Shown piece after piece: positions 7,648 to 14,142 of a stretch of 14,974 nucleotides of DNA. The notes under the pieces are model-generated. The model made no database searches and was not told the origin of the DNA. It saw only the letters and a list, made by a program, of their open reading frames with translations. The position numbers and the translations under genes were made by a program. Origin of the DNA: an uncultured Oribacterium sp. (GTDB lineage Bacteria > Bacillota > Clostridia > Lachnospirales > Lachnospiraceae). The stretch is from positions 1 through 14,974 of the forward strand of contig CALAOB010000141.1 in the NCBI GenBank assembly GCA_937927445.1, given 5' to 3'. Numbering within the stretch: the first letter of the stretch is position 1; every line of letters begins with the position of its first letter.

Positions 7648-7676
7648 TTGATTTCGCTGTATTATTGCGTTAAACT
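7648..7676 (+). promoter_or_regulatory. Candidate promoter P1 for the recombinase
   Basis: TTGATT (7648-7653), a 17-bp spacer and TAAACT (7671-7676) form a plausible sigma-A type promoter. The -10 sits in the centre of the 9-bp inverted repeat ATTATTGCG/CGCAATAAT (7661-7694), which could be an operator. If used, the leader to the start at 7908 would be about 225 bases. Confidence 0.4.
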
Positions 7677-7783
7677 ATGGTTATGCGCAATAATTCGGAT
7701 TGTGCAATGACAGTGTGCTCTGCTTCACAGATGTCCGACTTCCGGCCCGCTGGCCCCGGAATATATAAATATTTTTATTCTAT

Positions 7784-7813
7784 TTATCATGTACGCGATG
7801 ATGCGTTTATAAT
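7784..7813 (+). promoter_or_regulatory. Candidate promoter P2 for the recombinase
   Basis: A perfect -10 TATAAT (7808-7813) lies 18 bp after TTATCA (7784-7789). A 7-bp dyad (7814-7828) begins immediately after the -10, at the expected transcription start. This gives a leader of about 90 bases. Confidence 0.4.
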
Positions 7814-7907
7814 ATATCCGGCGGATATTTATATCTTCGCGCGATGCATGGTCGCGATCTGCAGTGCAGACATTCGCTCACTTATTTTTTTACAGAAGGT
7901 ATTTCTT

Positions 7908-8990
7908 ATGGCTTTAAAATACTATGAACAGATCGATCGTGACAACACCAAAAAGCTTCGTGAATTACTCGATGAGCTTCCATATTTCTGCACGATGTAT
8001 TTTCGTGGCATCGAAACGACGACGAGTTCCCGTACACGCATCGCCTATGCACGTGATCTGAAGATTTTCTTCCAGTTTCTGATTCATGAAAACCCGCTCT
8101 ATAAAGACTACTCTCCGCGGGATTTTCAGCTGGAGGACCTCGATAAGCTCACGGTCACGGATCTCGAGGATTATCTCGAGTATATCAAATACAGAACAGA
8201 TGTTTCCGAAGATAAAAACGGCAATAAAATCGAAAAGGAAGTCATCAACTCGAGAACCTCGCTCAAGCGTAAGGTGGCGTCGATCCGGACCTTTTACCGC
8301 TATCTGTACCGGGATCGCCTGATCAAAACGAATCCGGCGGATCTCCTGCAGATGCCGAAATTAAAGGAAAAAGACATTATCCGCCTCGATGCAAACGAGG
8401 TCGCCGATCTCCTCGATGAGGTTGAAAACGGTGAAAAGCTCACCCGCCACCAGCAGGCCTTCCACGATAAGACCGAGCTTCGTGATGAGGCTATGATGAT
8501 GCTGATGCTCGGCACCGGCATCCGTGTATCGGAGTGCGTCGGTCTGAATATAAACGACGTGGACTTTAATAACGATGGTATTCACATCCATCGTAAGGGC
8601 GGCAAGGAGGTCACCGTCTATTTCGGCGACGAAGTCGAAAATGCACTCCGTCCGTATGTCGAGTGGCGGAAGCACCAGACCACGGAGCCGGGCCATGATG
8701 GCGCCCTCTTCCTCTCCCTTCGCATGCAGCGCATGAGCGTACGCTCCGTCCAGTATATGGTAAAGAAATATGCGAAAACCGTCACACCGACGAAGCATAT
8801 CACACCGCATAAGCTGCGCTCCACCTATGGCACAAACCTCTATAAGGAAACCGGCGATATCTATCTCGTCGCAGATGTACTCGGCCATAATGACGTCAAT
8901 ACCACAAAAAAGCACTACGCCGCCCTCGAGGATGAGCGCCGACGCAGCGCCCGCAACAAGGTCCATCTGCGCTCCGACGACGAGATTTGA
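7908..8990 (+). CDS. Tyrosine recombinase, XerC/XerD-like
   Basis: This 360-aa site-specific recombinase has a full catalytic set: Arg206 (GTGIRVSE), Lys230 (HRKGGKE), His301 and Arg304 (PHKLRSTYGT), His327 (LGHNDVNTTKKHY) and the nucleophile Tyr337. The N-terminal SAM-like core-binding domain covers about 40-160. It includes a hydrophilic insertion at about 98-115, which helps make it longer than the roughly 300 residues of XerC/XerD. I chose ATG 7908, with AGAAGG at 7894-7899; the open frame extends upstream to 7677 but looks non-coding. The gene converges on lexA. It could be a housekeeping Xer protein or a stand-alone integrase; no prophage or element genes surround it. Confidence 0.85.
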   Translation: MALKYYEQIDRDNTKKLRELLDELPYFCTMYFRGIETTTSSRTRIAYARDLKIFFQFLIHENPLYKDYSPRDFQLEDLDKLTVTDLEDYLEYIKYRTDVSEDKNGNKIEKEVINSRTSLKRKVASIRTFYRYLYRDRLIKTNPADLLQMPKLKEKDIIRLDANEVADLLDEVENGEKLTRHQQAFHDKTELRDEAMMMLMLGTGIRVSECVGLNINDVDFNNDGIHIHRKGGKEVTVYFGDEVENALRPYVEWRKHQTTEPGHDGALFLSLRMQRMSVRSVQYMVKKYAKTVTPTKHITPHKLRSTYGTNLYKETGDIYLVADVLGHNDVNTTKKHYAALEDERRRSARNKVHLRSDDEI

Positions 8991-8997
8991 AAAGACC

Positions 8998-9030
8998 AAG
9001 TGGCAGGCTCCGTGATGGAGTCTGCCACTT
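8998..9030. terminator. Convergent hairpin terminator between recombinase and lexA
   Basis: A 14-bp stem with one G-U pair (arms 8998-9011 and 9017-9030) and loop GTGAT lies 7 bp after the recombinase stop and 15 bp after the lexA stop. The T-run is short on + (TTTA) and appears as GGTCTTTT on -, so it probably serves both converging genes. Confidence 0.7.
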
Positions 9031-9045
9031 TATGCTTCATTCTAT

Positions 9046-9282
9046 TTACTTCATGCCGAGTCGTACGAGGCCGATGACCTTTCCGAGGATCTGGCAGTCC
9101 GGGACGATAATCGGGTCCATGGTATCGTTTTCCGGCTGAAGGCGGATGTGGCCCTTCTCCTTATAGAAGCGCTTCACGGTCGCACTGTCGTCGACCAGCG
9201 CCACGATGATCTCGCCGTTCTCGCAGGTGTTCTGCTGCTCTACGATCACACGGTCGCCGCTGAGGATGCCGCAGTTGATCAT
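9046..9282 (-). CDS. LexA C-terminal fragment (protease domain lacking Ser)
   Basis: This is a 78-aa ORF beginning MINCGILSGDRVIVEQQNT, the part of LexA that normally follows the Gly-Asp-Ser box. The catalytic lysine is kept at Lys37 of the fragment (ATVKRFYKE), and RLQPENDTMDPI plus ILGKVIGLVRLG end the domain normally. The ATG overlaps the upstream stop by four bases, so re-initiation is conceivable, but the start codon is simply the Met that follows the serine in ordinary LexA. No separate ribosome site is evident. Confidence 0.6.
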   Translation of the reverse strand: MINCGILSGDRVIVEQQNTCENGEIIVALVDDSATVKRFYKEKGHIRLQPENDTMDPIIVPDCQILGKVIGLVRLGMK

Positions 9283-9722
9283 GGAATGAAGACCTTCTTA
9301 TTCGGCAGCATATCGACCGGCATCGGATAGTAATCCGTGATGTTCTCCTCGGCAAGCAGCGGTAAACCCGCAGCTACCGTCCCTACCAGCGGAATCTCCG
9401 CAATCTCCCGCTCGGAGGAGGTCACGGTCGCACTCGCCGCACGCTCCGCAAAGGAATCACGCATCGTATCCTGACGGAACTCCTTCTCCGTGATCATCAG
9501 CGCACGTGGATGCGCCGGGTCCTTCTTGATGAGGCCCATCGTCTCGAGGTCGTTAATATACGTAAATACACTGGATGTAGACTTGAGTCCGACCGCCGCA
9601 CAGATGTCACGTACGGATGGCGGATAGTTCCGCTCCAGCACGCACTGCTTGATATAGTCAAACACGGCCTGCTGCTTCGGCGTCATATGATTCGGATCTG
9701 GCTGCTTCTTATGTCTGCCCAT
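9279..9722 (-). CDS. LexA N-terminal fragment (DNA-binding domain and cleavage site)
   Basis: This is a 147-aa ORF. Residues 13-77 form the winged helix-turn-helix (QAVFDYIKQ, PSVRDICAAVGLKSTSSVFTYI). The autocleavage bond would be Ala118-Gly119 in VGTVAAGLP. The fragment stops at ...KKVFIP, just before the missing serine box. If translated, it resembles a LexA fragment extended by about 29 residues past the cleavage point. It lacks the dimerising protease domain and may bind DNA poorly. Its stop overlaps the start of the downstream fragment as ATGA (9282-9279). Confidence 0.75.
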   Translation of the reverse strand: MGRHKKQPDPNHMTPKQQAVFDYIKQCVLERNYPPSVRDICAAVGLKSTSSVFTYINDLETMGLIKKDPAHPRALMITEKEFRQDTMRDSFAERAASATVTSSEREIAEIPLVGTVAAGLPLLAEENITDYYPMPVDMLPNKKVFIP

Positions 9723-9753
9723 GGTATACTCCTTTTCATTCTATGTTGCCTTC

Positions 9754-9782
9754 ATAATACCACGAACAGGCGTTCATTGCAA
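9754..9782 (-). promoter_or_regulatory. lexA promoter
   Basis: On the minus strand, TTGCAA (9782-9777), a 17-bp spacer and TATTAT (9759-9754), preceded by TGG as an extended -10, form a strong promoter 31 bp upstream of the lexA start. The LexA operator fills most of the spacer. Confidence 0.82.
9763..9776. promoter_or_regulatory. LexA operator (SOS box)
   Basis: CGAACAGGCGTTCA matches the Bacillota SOS consensus CGAACRNRYGTTYC at 13 of 14 positions. It lies between the -35 and -10 of the lexA promoter, the expected place for autorepression. It also lies 40 bp after the bioA stop, so it is not a bio regulatory site. Confidence 0.85.
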
Positions 9783-9815
9783 GACAAATCAGAAACATCT
9801 GTACTCAGAAATGCT

Positions 9816-11003
9816 TTATCTCCGGAACCACGCCTTCATGACGTCGAAGATCTTCACGAGCTCCTCTTCTTCGATGACGTACGGGACCATCGAGTACATA
9901 TACTTGAGGAACGGCCGGTTGAACACGCCACGCTCGTAGGCGAACTGCTGGAAGCCCTCGAGATCCGCTGAATCGTAGACCTCGACGCAGGTGCAGCCGC
10001 CCATGATCCGTACCTCGCGGATGCGTGGATCGGTGAACTCCGCCATCTCACGACGGGAGATATCCTCGATGCGCTGGATCTTCGCCATGTAGTCCTCCCG
10101 CTCGAAGATCTCGATCCCCTTCAGTGCCACCGCACAGGCGAGTGCATTGCCCATAAAGGTCGGACCGTGCATCAGCGCCTTCCGGTCATCGTCACTGTAA
10201 AACGCCTGGTAGACCTTGTGATTCGCGACGGTGACGGCGTGGCCGATGTAGCCGCCGGTGAGCGCCTTGCCGAGCACGAGGATGTCCGGGAGCACGAGAT
10301 CCGCGACGAAGCGATGCCCCGTCCGTCCGAAGCCTGTCGCTACCTCATCGAAGATCAGCAGCACATCGTACTGGTCACAGAGCTCGCGTGCACGCTCGAG
10401 GAAGGCAATGTCATACATCCGCATGCCACCCGCGCCCTGCAGGAGCGGCTCCACGATGAAGCAGTTCAGGCGGTCGTGGTACTTCGCAAACGCCTCCTCA
10501 AGCGCCGGAATCTCCGTCGGGATGTGCACCACGCCCTCCTTCTGGTCGAAGGCGAAGTGATAGTCCTCGTCGTCACCGACCTCCATCGCCTTGAAGGTAT
10601 CGCCATGGTAGGCGTGCTCGAGGGCCAGCACCAGCGGACGCTTGCGGCCCTGGTTCGTGTTGTACTGGAGCGCCATCTTGAGGGACACCTCGACCGCGAC
10701 ACTGCCGGAATCGGAGAAAAAGCAGTAATCGAGGTCGCCCGGCAGAAATGCCTGCAGCTTCGCAGAGAGCTTCTCAACCGGATCGTGCGTGAGGCCACCG
10801 AGCATCACGTGGCAGAAGTGATCCGCCTGCTCCTTGATCGCCGCCGTGAGCTCCGGGTGCTTGTAGCCGTGGATCATGCACCACCAGGAGGACACCGAAT
10901 CGATCAGCTTCTGATCCTTCGTGTAGAGATAGACGCCCTCTGCGTCCAGAATCTTGTACGGTGCCTTCATCGTTTTCATTTGTTCATATGGATACCAGAT
11001 CAT
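9816..11003 (-). CDS. bioA: Adenosylmethionine-8-amino-7-oxononanoate aminotransferase
   Basis: This 395-aa PLP-dependent class III aminotransferase converts KAPA to DAPA with S-adenosylmethionine as amino donor. The N-terminal WYPYEQM is the BioA-type W-x-P-x-x-QM substrate motif. SDSGSVAVEVSLKMA is the BioA version of the PLP phosphate region, and EHAYHGDTFKAM and IFDEVATGFGRTG follow. The Schiff-base lysine is Lys246 in LGKALTGG. AGGAGG at 11015-11010 sets the start. The 95-bp gap after bioD contains a hairpin with 8-bp arms (11031-11054) but no T-run. There is no obvious terminator before the lexA promoter, so bio transcripts may read into lexA. Confidence 0.95.
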   Translation of the reverse strand: MIWYPYEQMKTMKAPYKILDAEGVYLYTKDQKLIDSVSSWWCMIHGYKHPELTAAIKEQADHFCHVMLGGLTHDPVEKLSAKLQAFLPGDLDYCFFSDSGSVAVEVSLKMALQYNTNQGRKRPLVLALEHAYHGDTFKAMEVGDDEDYHFAFDQKEGVVHIPTEIPALEEAFAKYHDRLNCFIVEPLLQGAGGMRMYDIAFLERARELCDQYDVLLIFDEVATGFGRTGHRFVADLVLPDILVLGKALTGGYIGHAVTVANHKVYQAFYSDDDRKALMHGPTFMGNALACAVALKGIEIFEREDYMAKIQRIEDISRREMAEFTDPRIREVRIMGGCTCVEVYDSADLEGFQQFAYERGVFNRPFLKYMYSMVPYVIEEEELVKIFDVMKAWFRR

Positions 11004-11098
11004 CTATGTCCTCCTAAAACGAGCCGCCCAGTCGCAGCGCTTTCTGCTGCCGACGAGCGGACGGCCCATCCATTCATGTATATACCGAAGCATTGGCC

Positions 11099-11797
11099 TC
11101 AGACGAGACAGATCTCTTCGTAAAGCCCCGCCAGTACCTCCGGGTCAATGTCTATGTCCTCTGCCCCGTCACTGACCGTCGCCAGTACCGGCAGGCCGGT
11201 CATCTGACGGCACATCGCGATATTGTCCTCTTCCATGGTGTCGCCCGCGTGGTAGTGGTTGAAGATGATGCCCTTCAGCGGAAGTGCATGCGCCTTCATA
11301 TACTCGACCGTCAGCACGACGCTGTTGATCGTGCCGAGGCCGGCATCGGCGACGAGGATGCTGGCAAGCTGAAGCTCCCGAAGCACGTCCTCGAGCTGGA
11401 TACGGCGCTCATCGACGCAGAGCGGGCAGAGGATCCCGCCACTGCCCTCCATCGTGATGTAGTCATACTTCGCGGCGACCTCGAGGTAACCCTGACGGAC
11501 CACCTGGAGATCGACCGGATGCCCCTCGACGCGGGATGCGAGGTGTGGGGACCAAGCGTGCTCATAGACGTACGGACACATCTCCTCGAGTGGCTGCGTA
11601 ATTCCGGAGAGCTGCTGCACGAACAGCGCATCCCCCGGGATGAGGCTCCCATCCGCGCGACGCACATTGCCGCTCATCGCCGCCTTATAGTAAGCCGGAT
11701 GCTTCCCGGCCTCCTGAAGCTTCTTCACGATCAGCCCCGTGATATAGGTTTTTCCGACATCCGTGCCGGTGCCGGTGATAAAGACTGCTTTACTCAT
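11099..11797 (-). CDS. bioD: ATP-dependent dethiobiotin synthetase
   Basis: This 232-aa enzyme closes the ureido ring of DAPA with CO2 and ATP to form dethiobiotin. The P-loop GTGTDVGKT is at 9-17, followed by the family lysine region YYKAAMSGN (about 41-49). The MEGSGGILCPL block normally forms the catalytic acidic/glycine loop, and LVADAGLGTINS is present. GGGAGG six bases upstream fits ATG 11797. The start overlaps the end of bioB by eight bases, so bioB and bioD are translationally linked. Confidence 0.93.
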   Translation of the reverse strand: MSKAVFITGTGTDVGKTYITGLIVKKLQEAGKHPAYYKAAMSGNVRRADGSLIPGDALFVQQLSGITQPLEEMCPYVYEHAWSPHLASRVEGHPVDLQVVRQGYLEVAAKYDYITMEGSGGILCPLCVDERRIQLEDVLRELQLASILVADAGLGTINSVVLTVEYMKAHALPLKGIIFNHYHAGDTMEEDNIAMCRQMTGLPVLATVSDGAEDIDIDPEVLAGLYEEICLV

Positions 11798-12851
11798 TGG
11801 AAACCTCCCACGGCGGCGTTACATCGCGACCCATCTCCGCGAGCATCTTCCGGTCACTCCGGATCGTCGCGCAGGCGACGGTGGTCAGCATATTGCCGGT
11901 GATGGTCGCCGAGGCACCGGCGCGGAAGGCGGTCTCGCCATCATGCGTCAGCAGCGCGCGACCGGCCGCGAGACGGATGTTCGCCTCCGGATTGATGTAG
12001 CGGAAGAACGCGATCGTTCGGAGAATCTCCGGCTCCGTGAGCCGCGGCAGATGCTCGAGCGGTGTGCCCGGAATCGGCATCAGCGCGTTCAGCGGGATCG
12101 AGTCAATGCCGAGCTCCGCGAGGCTGATGGCCATGTCGAGACGGTCTTCCCAGCTCTCCCCCATGCCGATGATGCCGCCGGAGCAGGCACACATGCCCTC
12201 GGCCTTCACCTTCTTCAGGGTCTCGATCTTCATCTCGTAGGTATGCGTCGAGCAGATATTCGGGAAATTCCGACGGGAGGTCTCGATATTATGGTGATAG
12301 GACGTCACACCGGCCTCGTGGAGGCGGTGAAGCTGCTCCGCCGTAAGAAATCCCATCGACGCGCAAAGCTCGATTTTAGCCTCCCTGTGCATCGTTTCGT
12401 AGGCATGGATCGCCTGCTCGAATTCCGCACCCGTCAGCGCCTTGCCGGCCGTCACGATCGAGAAGCGATGCACGCCCTCCCGCTCGTTCATGCGGCAGGC
12501 CTCGAGGATCTTCTCCTCCGGCAGGAAGTCGTAGACCTCACAGTTCGTGTGGTGATGCGCCGACTGGGCACAGTACTTGCAGTCCTCCGGGCAGCGACCG
12601 CTGCGCGCATTGATGATCGAGCAGAGGTCGACGTGATCGCCCACACAGGCCGCGCGTATCCTGTCCGCACCCTCGCAGAGTGCCTCGAGATCACAGTGCA
12701 GGAACCAGTTGAGATCGTCCGCGCGGGTGATGCGCCGCCCCGCGATGATCTCGTCCGCCAGTGCACCCGGGTCCAATGTCTCCAGCGCGGCTCCAGATGG
12801 CTGCACGTCAGCGCCTGCTGCCTCTGCTGTAGTGGTATGCTGTCTCTCCAT
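11790..12851 (-). CDS. bioB: Biotin synthase (radical SAM)
   Basis: This 353-aa radical-SAM enzyme inserts sulfur into dethiobiotin. The [4Fe-4S] motif is Cys87-x3-Cys91-x2-Cys94 (CPEDCKYC). Cysteines in IELCASMGF and in MCACSGGIIGMGE supply the usual auxiliary-cluster positions, and IRLAAGR carries the cluster arginine. The first 22 or so residues (Thr/Ala/Gly-rich) precede the conserved core and may be a dispensable extension. GGGAGGG inside the end of bioY serves ATG 12851, which lies two bases after the bioY stop. Downstream it overlaps bioD by eight bases. Confidence 0.95.
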   Translation of the reverse strand: MERQHTTTAEAAGADVQPSGAALETLDPGALADEIIAGRRITRADDLNWFLHCDLEALCEGADRIRAACVGDHVDLCSIINARSGRCPEDCKYCAQSAHHHTNCEVYDFLPEEKILEACRMNEREGVHRFSIVTAGKALTGAEFEQAIHAYETMHREAKIELCASMGFLTAEQLHRLHEAGVTSYHHNIETSRRNFPNICSTHTYEMKIETLKKVKAEGMCACSGGIIGMGESWEDRLDMAISLAELGIDSIPLNALMPIPGTPLEHLPRLTEPEILRTIAFFRYINPEANIRLAAGRALLTHDGETAFRAGASATITGNMLTTVACATIRSDRKMLAEMGRDVTPPWEVSNE

Positions 12852-12853
12852 CT

Positions 12854-13444
12854 TTATGCCCTCCCTGTTGTTGCGGCTTCCGTGACGGTGTCCTGGCCGA
12901 AAACATTGAACACTAGCGGACGTACGCGCTTCGCAATCACCGCGCCGAGAACGCTCAGCGCGATGTCACCCGGCACCGCGAGGATGAAGCAGTACAGGAA
13001 CAGCGGCCATACGGCGATCGGCGTGTCGATCACGTAATTACAGATCACATAGTAGTAGCTCATGCCACAGGCATAGACGATGGCGAGCCCCGCGAGATTC
13101 GCGAGCAGATAGTGCGGGATCGTCTTCTTCGGCATCGTCTCCGCGATGCGACCGGTCACATAGGTACCGATCACGAAGCCGATGATGTAGCCGAAGCTCG
13201 GCTTCAGAAGATACCAGAGTCCGCCGCCCTCCGTAAAGATCGGAAGACCCGCGAGTCCCAGCAGCATATACGCCAGCACCGCGATCGCTCCACGCTTCGC
13301 GCCCAGCAGCAGCCCCGCCAGCATCGTAAACAGATACTGAAGCGTGAACGGCACCACCGGAACCGGCACCTTGATAAACGCCCCCACCGCAATCAGCGCC
13401 GTGAACAGCCCACAGTAAACCATACTCTTCGTTTTCGTATTCAT
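12854..13444 (-). CDS. bioY: Biotin transporter substrate-binding subunit BioY
   Basis: This 196-aa integral membrane protein is the biotin-binding S component of an ECF transporter, or a stand-alone importer. Several hydrophobic helices are visible, with the family block VPFTLQYLFTMLAGLLLGAKRGA near the N-terminus, GGLWYLLKPSFGYIIGF mid-protein and PGDIALSVLGAVIAKR near the end. I placed the start at ATG 13444 because GGAGG lies at 13456-13452. The longer frame to 13504 would begin inside the -35 box. It is the first gene of the bioYBDA unit under a BirA operator. No EcfA/EcfT genes are nearby. Confidence 0.93.
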   Translation of the reverse strand: MNTKTKSMVYCGLFTALIAVGAFIKVPVPVVPFTLQYLFTMLAGLLLGAKRGAIAVLAYMLLGLAGLPIFTEGGGLWYLLKPSFGYIIGFVIGTYVTGRIAETMPKKTIPHYLLANLAGLAIVYACGMSYYYVICNYVIDTPIAVWPLFLYCFILAVPGDIALSVLGAVIAKRVRPLVFNVFGQDTVTEAATTGRA

Positions 13445-13476
13445 CAGTAAACCTCCGTTTTTGAGTCGGTTTACAA
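13445..13476 (-). promoter_or_regulatory. BirA operator of the biotin operon
   Basis: On the minus strand the site reads TTGTAAACC-N14-GGTTTACTG, matching the known BirA box half-sites (TTGTAAACC/GGTTTACAA) with two mismatches at the distal end. It shares bases with the -10 hexamer and covers the bioY ribosome site, so bound BirA-biotinyl-AMP should block transcription. Confidence 0.92.
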
Positions 13477-13504
13477 TATACGGCATCAGAGGTCTTACTG
13501 TCAA
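13475..13504 (-). promoter_or_regulatory. bioYBDA promoter
   Basis: A consensus -35 TTGACA (13504-13499), an 18-bp spacer and TATATT (13480-13475) lie 30 bp upstream of bioY. The BirA box starts within the -10 hexamer. Confidence 0.82.
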
Positions 13505-13551
13505 CCTTTAAATTACCGGCAGTTAACACATGTATGAAGAACGTATGGATA

Positions 13552-13582
13552 CAAAAAAGCTGACCCGCGAAGGTCAGCTTTA
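13552..13582 (-). terminator. Rho-independent terminator of yqeK-rsfS
   Basis: On the minus strand a 10-bp stem (arms 13581-13572 and 13565-13556) with loop TTCGCG is followed by TTTTTTGT. It lies about 71 bp after the rsfS stop and separates that unit from the bio promoter. Confidence 0.88.
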
Positions 13583-13652
13583 CCGGATAATCGTATTCAC
13601 TTACATAAGCGGGACCGGCATATTTTCCATGAGCACGATGCTGATGATGTAT

Positions 13653-14006
13653 TTACAGCTCGTCCACCGACACGATCTTCTTTCCGTCCGACCAGATACG
13701 CTCGAGGTCGTAGAAGAGACGCTGCTCCTTGTCGAAGATGTGCACGATGATGTCGTTGTAGTCGAGGAGGATCCAGCCGCTGTTGGTCACACCCTCACGG
13801 CGGCGAAGCTCGTAGCCGTGCTGGGCCATCTTATCCTCGACCTCGTCGCAGAGTGCATCCACCTGACGGATGTTGTCCGCGGTCGCGATCACGAAATAAT
13901 CCGCGATGACCGACACGCCGCCGATATCTATGAAGGAGATATCCTTGCCCTGCTTCTCCTCGAGTGCAGCGTAGACTACCTTTACCATATCCTTTGAATT
14001 ACTCAT
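13653..14006 (-). CDS. rsfS: Ribosomal silencing factor RsfS
   Basis: This 117-aa member of the RsfS/Iojap family binds ribosomal protein uL14 and blocks subunit joining when nutrients are short. The family core is clear: ISFIDIGGVSVIADYFVIATADN (about 23-45), then GWILLDYNDIIVHIFDKEQR and FYDLERIWSD at the C-terminus. The length is typical. AAAGGAG six bases upstream fixes ATG 14006. It follows yqeK on the same strand, the conserved yqeK-rsfS order, with a 136-bp gap in which I see no gene or terminator. Confidence 0.95.
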   Translation of the reverse strand: MSNSKDMVKVVYAALEEKQGKDISFIDIGGVSVIADYFVIATADNIRQVDALCDEVEDKMAQHGYELRRREGVTNSGWILLDYNDIIVHIFDKEQRLFYDLERIWSDGKKIVSVDEL

Positions 14007-14142
14007 ATCGTTCTCCTTTTTCTAAGGTTTTCTATGTTCTGATTTCGGACACCTGTTGCCCGGCACATCCGGTCCTGATTCCAGACGCATCCGTCTTGAC
14101 ACGCGCCCGCCTGCGAAGAGAGACTCCCTCCGGGATATCAAG

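Larger units (their letters stand above)
7530..7907. other. AT-rich gene-free spacer upstream of the recombinase
   Basis: This 378-bp stretch is visibly richer in A and T than the flanking genes. It holds the third GGGGTCTGACCCC copy, five ATTGCG-family decamers (7589-7708), a 9-bp inverted repeat (7661-7669 with 7686-7694), a 7-bp dyad ATATCCG-G-CGGATAT (7814-7828) and a small CGCGA/TCGCG dyad (7840-7856). It also holds two candidate promoters. An in-frame extension of the recombinase is open from 7677, but its composition looks non-coding. I recognise no riboswitch, tRNA or att core. Confidence 0.6.
9046..9722 (-). pseudogene. lexA: lexA, SOS repressor, broken across the catalytic serine box
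   Basis: Read together, the two overlapping frames make a near-complete LexA: winged-helix DNA-binding domain, Ala-Gly cleavage site and C-terminal protease domain. Between Phe145-Ile146 of the upstream frame and the MINCGIL of the downstream frame, an intact LexA would have about seven residues containing Gly-Asp-Ser, the serine being the autocleavage nucleophile. Only two bases (CC) separate the flanking codons here, consistent with a simple 19-base deletion that shifts the frame and ends the first ORF at TGA 9281-9279. The ribosome site (AAGGAG, six bases before ATG 9722), the promoter and the LexA operator look intact. The lesion could be real decay, a population variant or an assembly error. 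Confidence 0.85.

Noticed and set aside
7655..7700. Possible dif or Xer core site
   Set aside because: The inverted arms are 9 bp with a 16-bp centre, unlike the 11-bp arms and 6-8 bp centre of known dif sites, and the sequence does not match the Bacillota dif pattern I recall.
7677..7907. 77-codon N-terminal extension of the recombinase
   Set aside because: It is AT-rich, full of dyads and promoter-like sequence, unlike coding DNA nearby; ATG 7908 has a good ribosome site and starts at the expected domain edge.
11031..11054. Hairpin in the bioD-bioA gap as a terminator
   Set aside because: The arms pair over 8 bp with one bulged base but no T-run follows; at most it affects translation of bioA.
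13445..13504. 20-residue upstream extension of BioY
   Set aside because: It overlaps the -35, -10 and BirA box, and ATG 13444 has GGAGG.
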